This document shows, one piece after another, positions 11,180 through 22,184 of a stretch of DNA of 64,000 nucleotides; position 1 is the stretch's first letter, and every line of letters starts with the position of its first letter. The DNA comes from Rhyacichthys aspro (taxonomy: Eukaryota > Chordata > Actinopteri > Gobiiformes > Rhyacichthyidae). The notes under the pieces are model-generated. The model was given only the letters and a program-made list of their open reading frames with translations. It did not search any database and was not told the origin of the DNA. The position numbers were made by a program, and so were the translations under genes. The DNA is taken from positions 6,971,978 to 7,035,977 of the forward strand of contig CM072159.1 of assembly GCA_036850595.1 (NCBI GenBank). The letters run 5' to 3'.

Positions 11180-13390
11180 TGTGAGTGACACGCTCTTAAT
11201 GGCACTCAATAGAGGGAGCAGAAATAGGCCAAATACATTGGACCTTCTTCAAAACTTGTTGCTTGGATTGCCTCACACCTGCAATGTCCGTAAAAAAGAT
11301 ACCTCTTTCATAACAACACAGAGTGTGTAGATGGGTCTGCGTCAATCAATTTAAATATGCAATCATTTTTATAGGCAAAAGCATCATATTGTAGCAGTTA
11401 GTTTTGGGTGTAGTTAACCTGAAGTAGTGGACCTTATGGCCTGCCATCAAGAATCTGGAGAAAATTTACTCTACTTAAAGCTTAAAGTTAAATGTTTTTT
11501 GGTTTTTTTTCAGTTTTAGTTGGACTAACACCACACTCTTTAACCAGAATCACCAAGTAAATGCTAGTTATCCTGGTAGCATAGTAGGACTGTAAGAGGC
11601 TGAGGTGCACTGCTACAATAAACAGTTGTTTCTTAAGCATTACATTTGAAAGCTGCACCACTTTCTTACATTTTAGAGAAACCCAAAGCCAGTACACTAT
11701 GTTGCTTTTAAAGTTATTGTCATGGTACAACCAGCTCACTAATAGGGCATTTTGCTTTATTACAATTCTTCATAACCCTTTTCATCCTGCTTTTAGTCTT
11801 TTATTGATTGTATATTATAAGTGCCATCACATATGCATTACAGCAATCATTCTATTTGAGATCCTGTTAGTATTCCTCCTTTGAAACACTCACCCTTTAA
11901 CATCTATTAGTTCAAGCATCCATCTTTGCAATAAACCCTTTGCATACGTATGCCCCCATCCACTTGTATGCAGTCTCCTCTTTATCCACTTGATGGCAGT
12001 GTATCATCAGCCATAACCATCCCCTAAAACTTCCCTTTTTATCCTGCGTCATTAAGCGCCTACACAAAACAGTAAGAAGTGCACTGTAGCCTCTTCAGGA
12101 TGGAGAGTGTAACTCAGCTGCCCTAGAGCCCACAGGTGAGCTCCGGGTTTTAGCTTTGGCTCAATCAGTCCGTCTGTAGCTCCTGGAAGACTTTTTTTCG
12201 AGAGCTGTTGTAACCTTGGACAGTATATCAACAAATGATATATGATGTTGGGAAGTTTAACAACAAGAGTGGGTTCAGTGCCAAGCCGTAAACCATACTT
12301 TGGCCACTGTTTAACTCCTCGTCGTAACAGTCACATCGAGGAAGATGAGTCCAGAGGGGGTCATGTTTATGAGCAGGCTACAACATGCTAGAAATGTATT
12401 TAGTCATCTGAAGTCGTGAATATCTTATCCTGTCCAGGAGTCATCTGATATACTTCTAGTGGAGGAGATGTAGCCTCTAGCGCAGTAGTAAAATACAGTC
12501 TCTGGTGCTTTGTATCATACTGTACGGCTGATATATGCTGAATAAGTGCTGCATTGAGAAAGCACATACAGTATTTATCGCAGGTTCCCATGTGGTACCG
12601 ACAATACGCACGTAAATAATGGATTTCTCATCGCGCAGAGCACCCGGAGGAACACGGAGTCTCACGTGCTATTGCTCATTTTGACCTATTTTGTGATTGC
12701 ATTTTGGGAGAGTGGGATACCTTGTGTCCCATAATGTGTGCTGTGATCCCAGAGGCCTGTAGGATTGAAGGAGATGTGCGTTTTTATGGGAAGCCCTTAA
12801 AAGACTGAGCTTTGGTGCAAAGGCAGAGGAACATCAGTGTTAATAAAAGATTATCAGTAGCTCAGCTCTGAGAATAGTTTTATATATGCATCAAATCATC
12901 TTTCAGATTCTACATATGGCACGTAGGCACAAAATATTAAATCCCAAATTGTATGTCAGTACTGTAATAAACTCATTGAATTACAATGAAAAAGTTTCTT
13001 TCTGGTGTATGATATCATTACTATGTGTATATTGTGTAAATAATATCACATACCTACAATTGCAGTAAAATTCACCAAATTAGTCTGTATTGGGTTTTCA
13101 CAGATTTGCATTTAAACTGGAAAAAATATGATGTGAAGATGTTTGATGATGACATTCTTAAAACTTTAAAAACTTTTTACTGAAACAGATGGTTGCATTA
13201 TGTATATTTATCATAATGTCATTAACAATATCCCTCTATTTTCATGGTGAGTTGACACTATTTACCACTTATTGTGACTTTGGTCTATTTACTGTAAATG
13301 GAAACTATTCATTGAAAGGTAAATCACCTAGGAATAATGGTGCTAATTAGGTACTAAGATAGGACTTTGTTTTACATTCATATTGTAGTG
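11180..13390. other. Anonymous non-coding stretch
   Basis: No gene or recognised mobile element is visible. The part near 12580-12670 has slightly raised complexity and CpG content ('tctcatcgcgcagagcaccc') and could be a small non-coding element, but nothing decides it. Confidence 0.5.
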
Positions 13391-13396
13391 AACTTA

Positions 13397-13614
13397 CAGT
13401 ACTGTGCAAATGTTTAAGGCAGGTATGGACATGAAGACTAAAGTAAACTGTAAAGTATGGTGATTTTTATTAGTTTACAAAATGCAAAGAGAAACAACAG
13501 AATTAGGGAAATAATAGTGTTTTATTCTTTTACTTTGCATTTTGTAAACTAATGAAAATAAACAGACTTTAGTTTACTTTACTTTTTATCTCCACAAACA
13601 TTTGCACACTACTG
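13397..13614. mobile_element. Tc1/mariner-type foldback miniature element
   Basis: The ends CAGTACTGTGCAAATGTTT and, read inward from the right, CAGTAGTGTGCAAATGTTT differ by one base. TA dinucleotides flank both ends (13395-13396 and 13615-13616), the signature of Tc1/mariner insertion. The similarity between arms extends far inward: 'ATTAGTTTACAAAATGCAAA' occurs in both arms, about 85 bp in, so the 218-bp element is nearly a full inverted repeat. It has no coding capacity and would need a transposase from an autonomous relative. The end sequence is one I know as widespread in fish Tc1/mariner families. The RNA could fold into a long hairpin. Confidence 0.88.
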
Positions 13615-13658
13615 TATTCATCTTAGCTGCTCACTTTCTCAGTGAAGTGGGTCTGGAT

Positions 13659-14360
13659 TAGGGATGGGCATTTTCCAAAAATATTACATTTTAATGTTTA
13701 AGCTCATAAAAAATGAATATTCGAATATTGATGATGGACATTAATTTCTTAAACGTATTTCTAAACAAGCGTATTGTGGTATAAATACAGCAACAAAGTT
13801 ATAGGCTACATCCTGTGTTTTGTAGCTGAAAATTAAACAATGTTTGCAAACAAAAAAAGTACAAAAGGAAAAAAGGTGAGAAAGTAAACAAAAACAAAAA
13901 AAAAAACCTACCTGCAACAGCATATACAGTGATGGGCAGCTGTCTGTCTTCATGTCAATAATTATGTTTTTGTGTTTGGACTTCAATGATTCCTCATGGT
14001 TGTGGAGCTATTGTGATAACTTAGTTTCACCAGACAAACTTTGTGGTAAAAGTAATTCAAAGTAATTCCAAAACTGCGCTAGCTTAGAGGCGGAGGATGC
14101 CATTTTATCGTCAAATACAACCCTAAACATTTTCCATTGCGCTCTCCACAGCTCCACCTAGTGCATAGGTGTATCTAGTTTTCGTTTCTGTTAAGGCTTC
14201 ATTATGGATTTATTTCATTTACAGCCAGCAAAAATAAATAAATAAATAAATAAAATATTATAAAAAATATTAAAATTTTAAGTCAGTGTAATTTGAATAG
14301 TGTTTTGAAATTTAAAATAAATATTGCAGATAAAATATCAACTATTTGTGCACACCCCTA
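13659..14360. mobile_element. Non-autonomous hAT transposon, complete
   Basis: The left end is TAGGGATGGGCA and the right end, read inward, TAGGGGTGTGCA (10 of 12 identical). The flanks are GTCTGGAT (13651-13658) and GTCTGGAA (14361-14368), an 8-bp target-site duplication with one mismatch, which identifies the hAT superfamily. The 702-bp interior is AT-rich, includes 'gaatattcgaatattg' near 13716-13731 and an (AAAT)n stretch near 14229-14252, and encodes no transposase. The minus-strand open frame 13741-13986 has no transposase motif. It starts 44 bp after the neighbouring foldback element. Confidence 0.85.
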
Positions 14361-14368
14361 GTCTGGAA

Positions 14369-14950
14369 CTCCTCATTAAATATTTCTAACAAAATCTACC
14401 TGCAAAAAAGTTGATCTAAAGAAGCAGGTGTTATGCAACCTTCTGTTTCTCTTTACGTAGTTTATTCTGCTAATGTTGGTACTCTGGAAATGAAATTCAA
14501 ATTGACAGGGACCAGACTTATTCATTGTATAGAATAAAAAAAAAAAAGAATTAGGATGGCTAGTCAGAATAGATATTTTTGGTTCTTCCGGTATGTAAAA
14601 ATATCAATATCGCAAAATGAAAAGAGTCATGATATCGTTGTGTTGTTGTTACAATACTATGGGTAGGACTTTGGGGCAAAAAATGTACTTTGGTTTCATT
14701 GGCAGTGCACAACAAAGAGACCTCTATCTGACACATGGTGATAAGGAAAACACACAGGTCCAACCCACTGCTGTCAGCCTCGGGCCAAGTCAGATTTTCT
14801 GTCCAAAAACGTTACAATGATAAATGTTGTACTATAGACTTTTAAAGGCATTTTTGTATGGTGAGTTATTGATATCATTACATCTTAACAATTTCACAAT
14901 AAATATCACAACATGGAGTATCTATTGAAATATTATTTGATATGCCTATA
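14369..14950. other. Anonymous AT-rich non-coding stretch
   Basis: No gene or repeat end is visible between the hAT element and the TA microsatellite. The overlapping frames on both strands near 14560-14820 show no family resemblance. Confidence 0.5.
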
Positions 14951-14952
14951 GT

Positions 14953-15028
<76 letters not shown>
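14953..15028 (+). repeat. A16 run followed by (TA)30 microsatellite
   Basis: Sixteen A residues (14953-14968) lead into about 30 uninterrupted TA units (14969-15028). Pure TA tracts of this length can extrude cruciforms and are usually polymorphic. The Ile-Tyr repeat peptide on the minus strand is an artefact. Confidence 0.98.
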
Positions 15029-15031
<3 letters not shown>

Positions 15032-15081
15032 ACTTTTTTTGTGGTCCACATCCTTCCTAAAAACAAAGACATGTCAAAGAC

Positions 15082-15101
15082 AAAAAAAAAAAAAAAAAAA
15101 A
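15082..15101 (+). repeat. Poly(A) homopolymer
   Basis: This is a run of about 20 A residues. No retroposon body is recognisable next to it. Confidence 0.9.
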
Positions 15102-15445
15102 GGCTGTAAAAAATGGATTTGATCAAAGTTGAAGAAATAAAAGGCTAAATTGCACTGTCACAAGTTAAGGATTTATTTGAACATTAAAAACCCTTTTGTC
15201 TTTGTCCCATTTCAGAAACACCAAAAATAAATGCCCCAGTAAAATGAGTCTGTCAATAGATAAATGACTTTGGTCTCAAAACATCTCACTCTACAAAGTA
15301 ACTGAAATTGACAGAAACATTAAAAGTCCATTATAAAGTGGTCAATAGTTGGTTGAACTGTAAAATGAGCCTCTAAAGAGACACATTCACCACACTGAAT
15401 GCCATGTACAGGAGACTCCCATGTTGTCATGACAACAGTATATAT

Positions 15446-15949
15446 CAGGGATGGGCAACTGGCGGCCCGGGGGCTGCACACAGCCCGCGCCGTCACTTGA
15501 AGGGGCCCTTAAATTAATTTGCGTTTGACTCGCAGGATTATTAAGCGTCCCATTGAGTGTGAGAATTTTTTCAACCAAAACAGTACACAGGTTTAGGTAG
15601 CTTACTACAATCAAAATAAGCACTGAGCTCCATATCACACTCTGTGTCCTCAGATTTTTCTGACAAAAACGACAGAAGTGATTGTCCATCACTGACGCAT
15701 CTTCTCTCTCTAGCCACGCTGGTTTACACTACCAGACTGATTTCTCTGTATGTAAGTCATGGTTTCTCTGATTGGTTCACTCAGCAAGCATTAGTTTTGC
15801 CCATGGTCCCGCCTTGAAATCAAAAATACAAGAGGAAGCTGTATGGCTGGCCAGGCTAGGTCACAAGTGCTGTGTGTACAAAACTGTGCGGTCCTATGTG
15901 GCCCTCCGGTAAGAGTCGCCACCTCCATCATTTAAGTTGCCCATCCCTG
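15446..15949. mobile_element. Non-autonomous hAT (Charlie-like) transposon, complete
   Basis: The left end CAGGGATGGGCAACT is matched by the right end AGTTGCCCATCCCTG as an exact 15-bp inverted repeat. The flanks GTATATAT (15438-15445) and GTATAAAT (15950-15957) form an 8-bp target-site duplication with one mismatch. The 504-bp interior carries the GC-rich 'ggcggcccgggggctgc' segment near the left end and 'gtggccctccgg' near the right, both typical of hAT-Charlie-like elements in vertebrates. No transposase is encoded; the minus-strand open frame 15387-15692 runs across the boundary and is not a gene. Confidence 0.9.
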
Positions 15950-15959
15950 GTATAAATAG

Positions 15960-16840
15960 TGAAATAAAAACTTACGAACAAAATAAATATGCGTAAAAAT
16001 GCATAAAAATATGCAAGTTCTTAGTGTGGACCTTGGTGCAGACTTTTGTGTTAAAATGCCTGTGATCACTGTCTGTGTTTATTGGGAGTGTAATAATTTA
16101 GGAGGCACTGAGCAGCACCTTAAGGCATACTAATGCTTAAACGGGCATTTTTGGTTTATCTTTTATTTAAAAAAAAAAAAACTGTTTAGTCAAAAATTAG
16201 TAAATCTCTAGGTCTTAATAAAATTAATGTCACTAATAATCTTACAAAGGGTTAATATTATAAGGGCTAAAATTTTAATAAAAAAAAAAAAATATGAAAA
16301 TTAAATATTAGGAAGATAAATGGAATTATTTAGCCTAAGTTTAAGGTAGGCTTTAAAATTCGGTGCAGTTTTACTGTTATAAAAGAAAAGCGGGAAAGGT
16401 TGCTATGTTGTTGTTGGGGGGTTGAAAAGTGGGAAAAACAAAAATCAGGTAGTGGTGCTTTACTTGGTCTCAAATACAGCCAGAAAGAGTGATTTTAATC
16501 AAGCATTTATTGAAAAACATGCAGAGATTGCCTGGCCAGACAGGCCCACTGACTTTCTGGGTCTGGAATCCCACCCAATGACCAAACACATTCACATGCA
16601 AGTAAATAGATTAATGAATAAATTCAGTTTGTTTATTGTGGTTATACTTCTTTTTCTTTGCTGATTATCTTAAGCGGCAAAAGATGAATGAATGTTATTA
16701 TGTTCTGATATGGTACAAATCAATAAGGTAGTATAAATTCCCAATATAATTTTATGATTGAACCATATCTCTTTATGTAATAAGAGTAATAGGGACATAA
16801 TATAAATCTTGGAAACTACACAAATCACTCTCTCTGGCAT
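15960..16840. other. AT-rich non-coding stretch
   Basis: Short A runs (near 16169-16181 and 16280-16292) and low complexity dominate. An 80-codon plus-strand frame at 16422-16664 has no recognisable domain. No gene or repeat boundary was found. Confidence 0.55.
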
Positions 16841-16844
16841 AAAT

Positions 16845-17290
16845 CCTTTCGAACCCCTTTATCTTGCAGCATAACCCTGGGAATGCAGCGGAAATATGTA
16901 ACCAGCTGGGCACAAGTATGTTCGGCGCGCTAATGCAATCTGTCGAACCAATATTTCTGATGGACCTGTTCTCCGTGTCAGCGCGAGTAAGTCATCCTGC
17001 CTTGAAAAGATACGGTCGGCTCCGGAGCTGCTTTCAACCCAACGAGGCGCTGAGTGAATTAGGCACAGTCGGGCGGGCAACCAGGGCTGTATTAAAAATT
17101 CCCGCTTGCTTCCCCATTCCCTGTGATGCCGTTTGATCTCGGCCTTTTATTCGGCGTATCCCTCATTCATCACCTCCATCGCTTGCTCATTTTCGCTTGA
17201 TATCTGGAGAAAAAAAGCTTTGAAAACCGTAGAAATTAATTGTACAGTCCCAGCTTCCCAAATGAACTCAAATCAACCCAGGATCACCAA
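16845..17290. promoter_or_regulatory. Candidate conserved non-coding island
   Basis: This is a single-copy-looking block with higher GC and CpG than its flanks. Examples are 'ttcggcgcgctaatgcaatc' near 16921-16940 and 'gatctcggccttttattcgg' near 17135-17154. Open frames exist on both strands (16859-17080 on -, 16864-17136 on +), as often happens in stop-poor GC-rich DNA; neither gives a protein I recognise. It resembles vertebrate developmental enhancers, but conservation is not tested. Confidence 0.35.
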
Positions 17291-17299
17291 TCAAAGTAA

Positions 17300-18660
17300 A
17301 GACTGTGCTCTTTTTGTTTGGTAATGAACAAGTAATTCAGCCAGTAGGAAATGCAGGTGTAATGGTGGGGCTCTTTTAAAATTCTTTAGTATTGTACTGT
17401 GCCTGTAATAGTCTTGTATTTTAGTATGTGACAATGGTTTTATTAAAAGAGCAAATTTATCACTTCTAATTTGTTATAAAAGCAGAAAAAACATGAATGT
17501 GAGTCTCACTGTCACTACATTGTACTGTATCGAGATACAAAGCGTTATTTTGTTCTCTTAGATTATTATGTAATTACTGTATATGTACTTCAAAACGAAA
17601 CTTTAAAATCTTCATCTTCATTGTTCAGACATGAAGAGGTGTAAACAAGTCTTAATTAGAAGTTCAAGTCACGTCTCCAGTCTTTAGCTGCCTTAAAATA
17701 AAGTTAGATTTTATAGTCTTTTGTAAATTATTATTATTATAGCGCATCACATGGACAATGACAATAATAAACAAAAAACAAGAAAAAAAACAATGACAAC
17801 ACTTCACCTCTGTTGTGGCAACCCCCTACGGCTGACAGCCCAGTGTCCCCTGCTGAGACACAGTGGGACCTAATGGAATATTCACAGGAAATGTCAGTTT
17901 CTTAACAGTGCATATGTTGGAGGTTAGACAGTCTAGCTTGTGTTAACAGTGTTTAGTTTTCTGTGGTTGTGGCTCTGTATAACCTGTTCCTAGATGAAAC
18001 CTATTATACACAGTACCAGAGCAGTGTGAGACATGCCTGTTATAGTGATGTCTTGTAACGTTTTACTGTTATATTAGGACGCGTCATTAGCAAGTGTGCG
18101 GGCTCAAAAGTCCCAAAATGCAATCCAAGGCAAGTCTCACGCCCGGGCAAAATGTAGATGGATATTTTTATATATGGATGTTATTTCTATCCGTTCATGA
18201 AAATACCTCTGTCCAGACAAGAGTGTTTGGCAAAATACGACACCACTACAAACACATAAAACAGTTCTTCACCACAAAATGTTAGCAAATACTCGGCAGA
18301 AACCATAAAGGAACATTCGGGGCATGCACTGTGAGTCGCTTTGGCACAGCAAAATTCTTCTAAAAGAATCTGCAATGGCACAAACCAGTCAATTTTATGA
18401 CTATGGCCAGATTGCAGGGGTAGAATCGTTAAAAGGTTTCTTACAATATAAAGCAAAAAAAAAATGTATGCCATGGTGAGTTGTGCAGGAGGCTAATAAG
18501 TGTGGCAGACTGAAGTGATGTAACACAAAGTTGACCCATAATTAATGTTTTGCCATGATTTGCAATTAGTATAAAACCAGGTTTACAGCTGCTGTGGTTG
18601 TTGTCACCGTTACTGTGGATACACACAAGCTAAGTGCACATATTCACAGCTGTAAATTCA
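17300..18660. other. Anonymous non-coding stretch
   Basis: No gene is visible. 'cacttcacctctgttgtggcaaccccctac' near 17800-17830 may be part of a degraded interspersed repeat, but no ends are visible. The overlapping frames near 18094-18626 are in AT-rich DNA and match nothing known to me. Confidence 0.5.
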
Positions 18661-18667
18661 GCATCAT

Positions 18668-18722
18668 CGGCACGGTAGCACAGTGGTTTGGATAACTGGA
18701 TAAATAAAGGTTAAATGATTAA
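18668..18722 (+). mobile_element. Internally deleted HE1/DANA-like SINE remnant
   Basis: The start 'cggcacggtagcacagtggtt' is the tRNA-like head of the fish HE1/DANA-type SINE. It is joined almost directly to 'ctggataaataaaggttaaat', the usual 3' end of that family. The whole central body is missing. An A-rich run follows. Confidence 0.65.
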
Positions 18723-19635
18723 AAAAATTAAAATCTCTCATTTGTCCGTCCACACGTCTCTGCTGCATCTGCAGTTTTTAAATAGAAGACGTTTAAGAAA
18801 TCTCAATTTTAGTGCCTAAAAACTCATGAAATGCTGAGGAAAGTGTATTTAAAAATCCTATATTTTCCTCATCTGTGACATAGGGCCAGATTTACTAAGC
18901 TGCACAATTTGCATGAGGTGTTTATTTGCAATTGTTTGTCAGGGAGTGGATTATTTAGCGGGTTTATTTCATTAACAGGCACTAAGTCAGGCAAAGAATA
19001 CCACACTTATTACTATGAACCTGACTCATCTGAACATTTGACACATGCATTTGGTAAAATTTGGTGTGATTTACTGGGTATTTTGCCATTACAGAAGTTG
19101 CAGCTTGAACTTTTCCATGGTAAAGGTGCAGGTTTTCCACACCACACACACCCATGGCCTGTCCGTCCTGGGAGTGGAAAGAGCTCTCTTTTCTTCACTC
19201 AGAGGTTTCTCTTTTTTCCCGGCTGAGTTTTCCTTCACACTGATTGTACAGGCTGTAAAGCTCTATGAGGCAGCTGCTATTGTGGCATTGGACTGTATAA
19301 ATAAAATCTAATTGAGACGCCCTGCAAGGTCATGTTTTATTCATGAACAACAGTACGAGGTCAAAAGAGTTCACTTGAAAAATAAATCAGGTTACTTCGC
19401 AAATGTCCTAATCCTCCATGATGGTAGAAAACGGCTCATTTTAGAAGTTTTATTTTAATAGACAAATGCTAATCTAAAAATCTGATGCAATTATGGCAAC
19501 AGTTTTGACCGAGGTTTTCCATTCTATTGAAGTGTAACAGAAACTTTTACCTAATGTGCATTTTCAAGATAAGGTATTTTCATAGACTGTATTTCTAGTT
19601 TTTCATTAAAAGTAGTAGAGCTTCCATTTTTTCGC
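18723..19635. other. Anonymous non-coding stretch
   Basis: No repeat or gene was recognised. Frames at 18909-19226 and 19045-19311 overlap each other in different phases and have no domain match. 'cctgagttttccttcacact' near 19221-19240 is ordinary sequence. Confidence 0.5.
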
Positions 19636-19639
19636 AACA

Positions 19640-20580
19640 GCTTAAAAATGACACATACCAACCCATCAGGAAGTAGCCAGACGTCTGTTTCTGTTTAAAT
19701 TGGGGACTCTTCAACAAAAGTACTTGACTGTGTCAGTACCCTGTGCAGTAAATTGGGCTGATACTCCACTAAAGGGCAATTCTTCCAGACAAGGGCTTCT
19801 CTTGGATCATAGCATCAAGTCCCCAAACCAGATCTCACTTTCAATTTATTCCTGCCATTTGGGTTTAAGTCCATTCACCGACTCCTTCTCCTCTTTTTTC
19901 CTCCTTTCTTCCCCTTAATCTGAATTTCATTGTGTCGGTCTAATCAGCCAGAAGCTCGAATGATCTGCTAACATTTCATTTCTCCATGAATATTTGATTG
20001 TCCAAAATTGGCCTGAGGGAATGAACTGGGCCTAGGGTTGGGTTTTGATTTGCGATTAAACTATCAAGAAATCAATTTCATCTGCTTTGAATAATTCAGG
20101 GCTTAATGGAATGAGAAATGGCGAAAGGGGCGCTGGTTATGAGACGGTCTGAAGGCTGCGAGAGTTGGGGGAGGTTGAGGGGGTGTTACGCCACTCAAAA
20201 TGAAAGCAGTTCCCGTTCAGTGTGACTCAGGAGCCGGTGCGACTTCACCTGCGAGCCTGGCCTGGCATGTCAATAAGGTGGCTGTGTCGGTCTAATTTGA
20301 ATTCCAGCGCTAATATGAGAGTTACATTACTTCCTTGAGCAGCATCTTGATTTATTGCTTTTTCTTTTAGGGATTGGAGTAGCTCATGTGCAAAACTCCG
20401 AGGGAACATTTTCTTTTAAATTCTGTCCGTAATTGGCTTCAGAAAGGCTTTCATGTTTTCGGGAGTCCACAAGTCGCTGATTCATTTTATTTCCCTTGAT
20501 GAATTTTAACTGGCGATATTAGCCCCGAGTTACGGCACTAATAAGGGAAACAAGGAGTAAAAAAAAGGCACTACGAAATG
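19640..20580. promoter_or_regulatory. Candidate cluster of conserved non-coding elements
   Basis: About 940 bp of non-repetitive sequence forms the strongest CNE-like block in the window. It holds many AT-rich cores embedded in mixed sequence, such as 'tccatgaatatttgattgtc' (19984-20003), 'tgatttgcgattaaactatc' (20046-20065), 'gctttgaataattcagggct' (20083-20102), 'aattggcttcagaaaggctt' (20431-20450) and 'cactaataagggaaacaa' (20537-20554). The 14-mer TGTGTCGGTCTAAT occurs twice (19931-19944 and 20283-20296), suggesting a repeated binding site. No open frame longer than about 72 codons crosses it. I infer an enhancer cluster of a developmental regulator outside the window. Confidence 0.4.
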
Positions 20581-20584
20581 ACTT

Positions 20585-21250
20585 TGGGGGTTGGGGTTTT
20601 ACGCAGCAGTGTAGTATTCGAAACTCGTTTGATAGCAGTCTTAAGACCACTTTTTAACACTCCAAGTTGCAGCGGCTCATTTGTAGACATTTATTGGCTC
20701 ATATCTCACATACTTGTTTCCAAACCCCTCTGATAAGTCAACAGCTTTAGTGTCTAATCATTTCCACTGCAAAATGCACATTTTATGAAAAAAAACCAAA
20801 ACAAAAACAGAAAGTAGATTTATTTTAATTCAGATCAGAAGATCGGGACATGCATTTATTTTTATGTGATCACGTAAGTCCCATTCAAATTGCTAATCTC
20901 TTTTTCAAAGGAGTGCAAACACACCAAGGACAAGGTTTTCATCGGTAGAGAGAACTGCAGTACCCAGAGGACATCTGTTCAGAAACAAGGAGTACAAACT
21001 CTGACAAATATGCTCAGCCCTGGACAGCCATTGAACACAAAACATGCTAACAAACCACCCGAGCATCAGGAACATACTGTAGTACTAAGTGTGAATGGTT
21101 TAGAGGACAGTTACACTTATTAAGGTTGTTCAAAACTTGTACTGACGAAAATGATTCTCTTTAGTGTTTCCATGCTTAGGGAACTGATTTAATTTACTGC
21201 TTAATATACATTTTCACATTTTGCACATTCATATTTTATCGATTATTTAT
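20585..21250. other. Anonymous non-coding stretch
   Basis: This joins the CNE-like block to a SINE fragment. The 77-codon plus-strand frame at 20890-21123 has no recognisable family. Nothing else was identified. Confidence 0.5.
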
Positions 21251-21254
21251 ATGG

Positions 21255-21462
21255 GGTGAATGTAGGCAGATCTGTTCCAAGCCATGCATGTTAAGGTGAA
21301 TTGGTGAATATAAACTGCCTACAGTGAATGGACATAAAGGAAAAGTATTGGTCTCCAAGTGTTAGCCCGGTGAGTTACTAGAGATTGTCGAGGATGTACT
21401 CTGCCTTAAGCCCCCAGCGACGGGTAAAAGATGATCAGTAGGAAATAAACGAATGAATAATT
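21255..21462 (+). mobile_element. Diverged HE1/DANA-like SINE body
   Basis: The order of landmarks matches the 3' half of this fish SINE. They are 'gttaaggtgaattggtgaat', a degraded 'gtgaatggacataa', 'gtgttagcccggtgagttac', 'tgtactctgccttaagcccc', 'cagcgacgggtaaaagatga' and a terminal 'aataaacgaatgaataattg'. The tRNA-derived head is not visible and may lie in the degraded part before 21255. Divergence is high, indicating an old copy. Confidence 0.65.
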
Positions 21463-21464
21463 GA

Positions 21465-21825
21465 AGGATAATTCTTCTTCCTGAGTAAGAACAGCCCCAC
21501 TTGAAGAACTGTACTGTAAGATCTCCTTTTATCCATTTGCTTTCACATTTTCAGAGGAGCAAGGATTAAATTGCCAAATCTGTGGCTAGTGAACATCTAG
21601 CTCTGCAAAAATATTAATCATCAGGCTAAAATTGTGAATGTGGAATTGCTTTTACCACCGTCAAAACTTTTTGCATGAGACAAAAAAAAAAATCTAAATG
21701 AGAACACTGGACCTGTTTCTCCACATGTTTTGGCACACTCCAGCCTTGGTAACTGATTTACGGCACTCTTGACTACAAACTATCACACAACAAGCCCATT
21801 TTTTGTGTCCCTCCAAATGATCACC
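21465..21825. other. Anonymous non-coding stretch
   Basis: Nothing recognisable is present between the SINE fragment and the next island. Confidence 0.5.
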
Positions 21826-21829
21826 TGGC

Positions 21830-22180
21830 ATCGGTTCAGAAAGATGTTTTGATGTCACCGTTGCTCCAAGTGCCCCACAACCATCCCACAGACTAGACGC
21901 ACAGATATATCACCGTCGGCTCGTGGGGGTGAAAAAAAGAATGGCAGCGCGCAGAGTTCCTTGACAAGACACAAATAAATGGAGCTGCGCTGACTACATG
22001 TAGCCCGGGCTGACAGTTGTTGAATTAAAAAGGGGGCTGTGTTGTCAAAGGGTGAGGCGGCTGGCTCCGAACTGAAGCCAACACTCATAGCTCTTGTGAA
22101 GCTTGTCAAAAAGTACCCCATGAAAAAGAGGCTAACTTTCCCAAGCTAAATTTAGCTGCCGTTAATCATAAGTTTACATT
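21830..22180. promoter_or_regulatory. Candidate conserved non-coding island
   Basis: This is a mixed-composition block with CpG-bearing segments such as 'tatatcaccgtcggctcgtg' (21906-21925) and 'gctgccgttaatcataag' near 22154-22171. The minus-strand open frame 21855-22121 has no recognisable domain. No repeat signature is present. Regulatory role is inference. Confidence 0.25.
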
Positions 22181-22184
22181 CTCT

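Noticed and set aside
14878..15126. Frame with Ile-Tyr repeats and Phe runs
   Set aside because: Translation of the (TA)n and homopolymer tracts.
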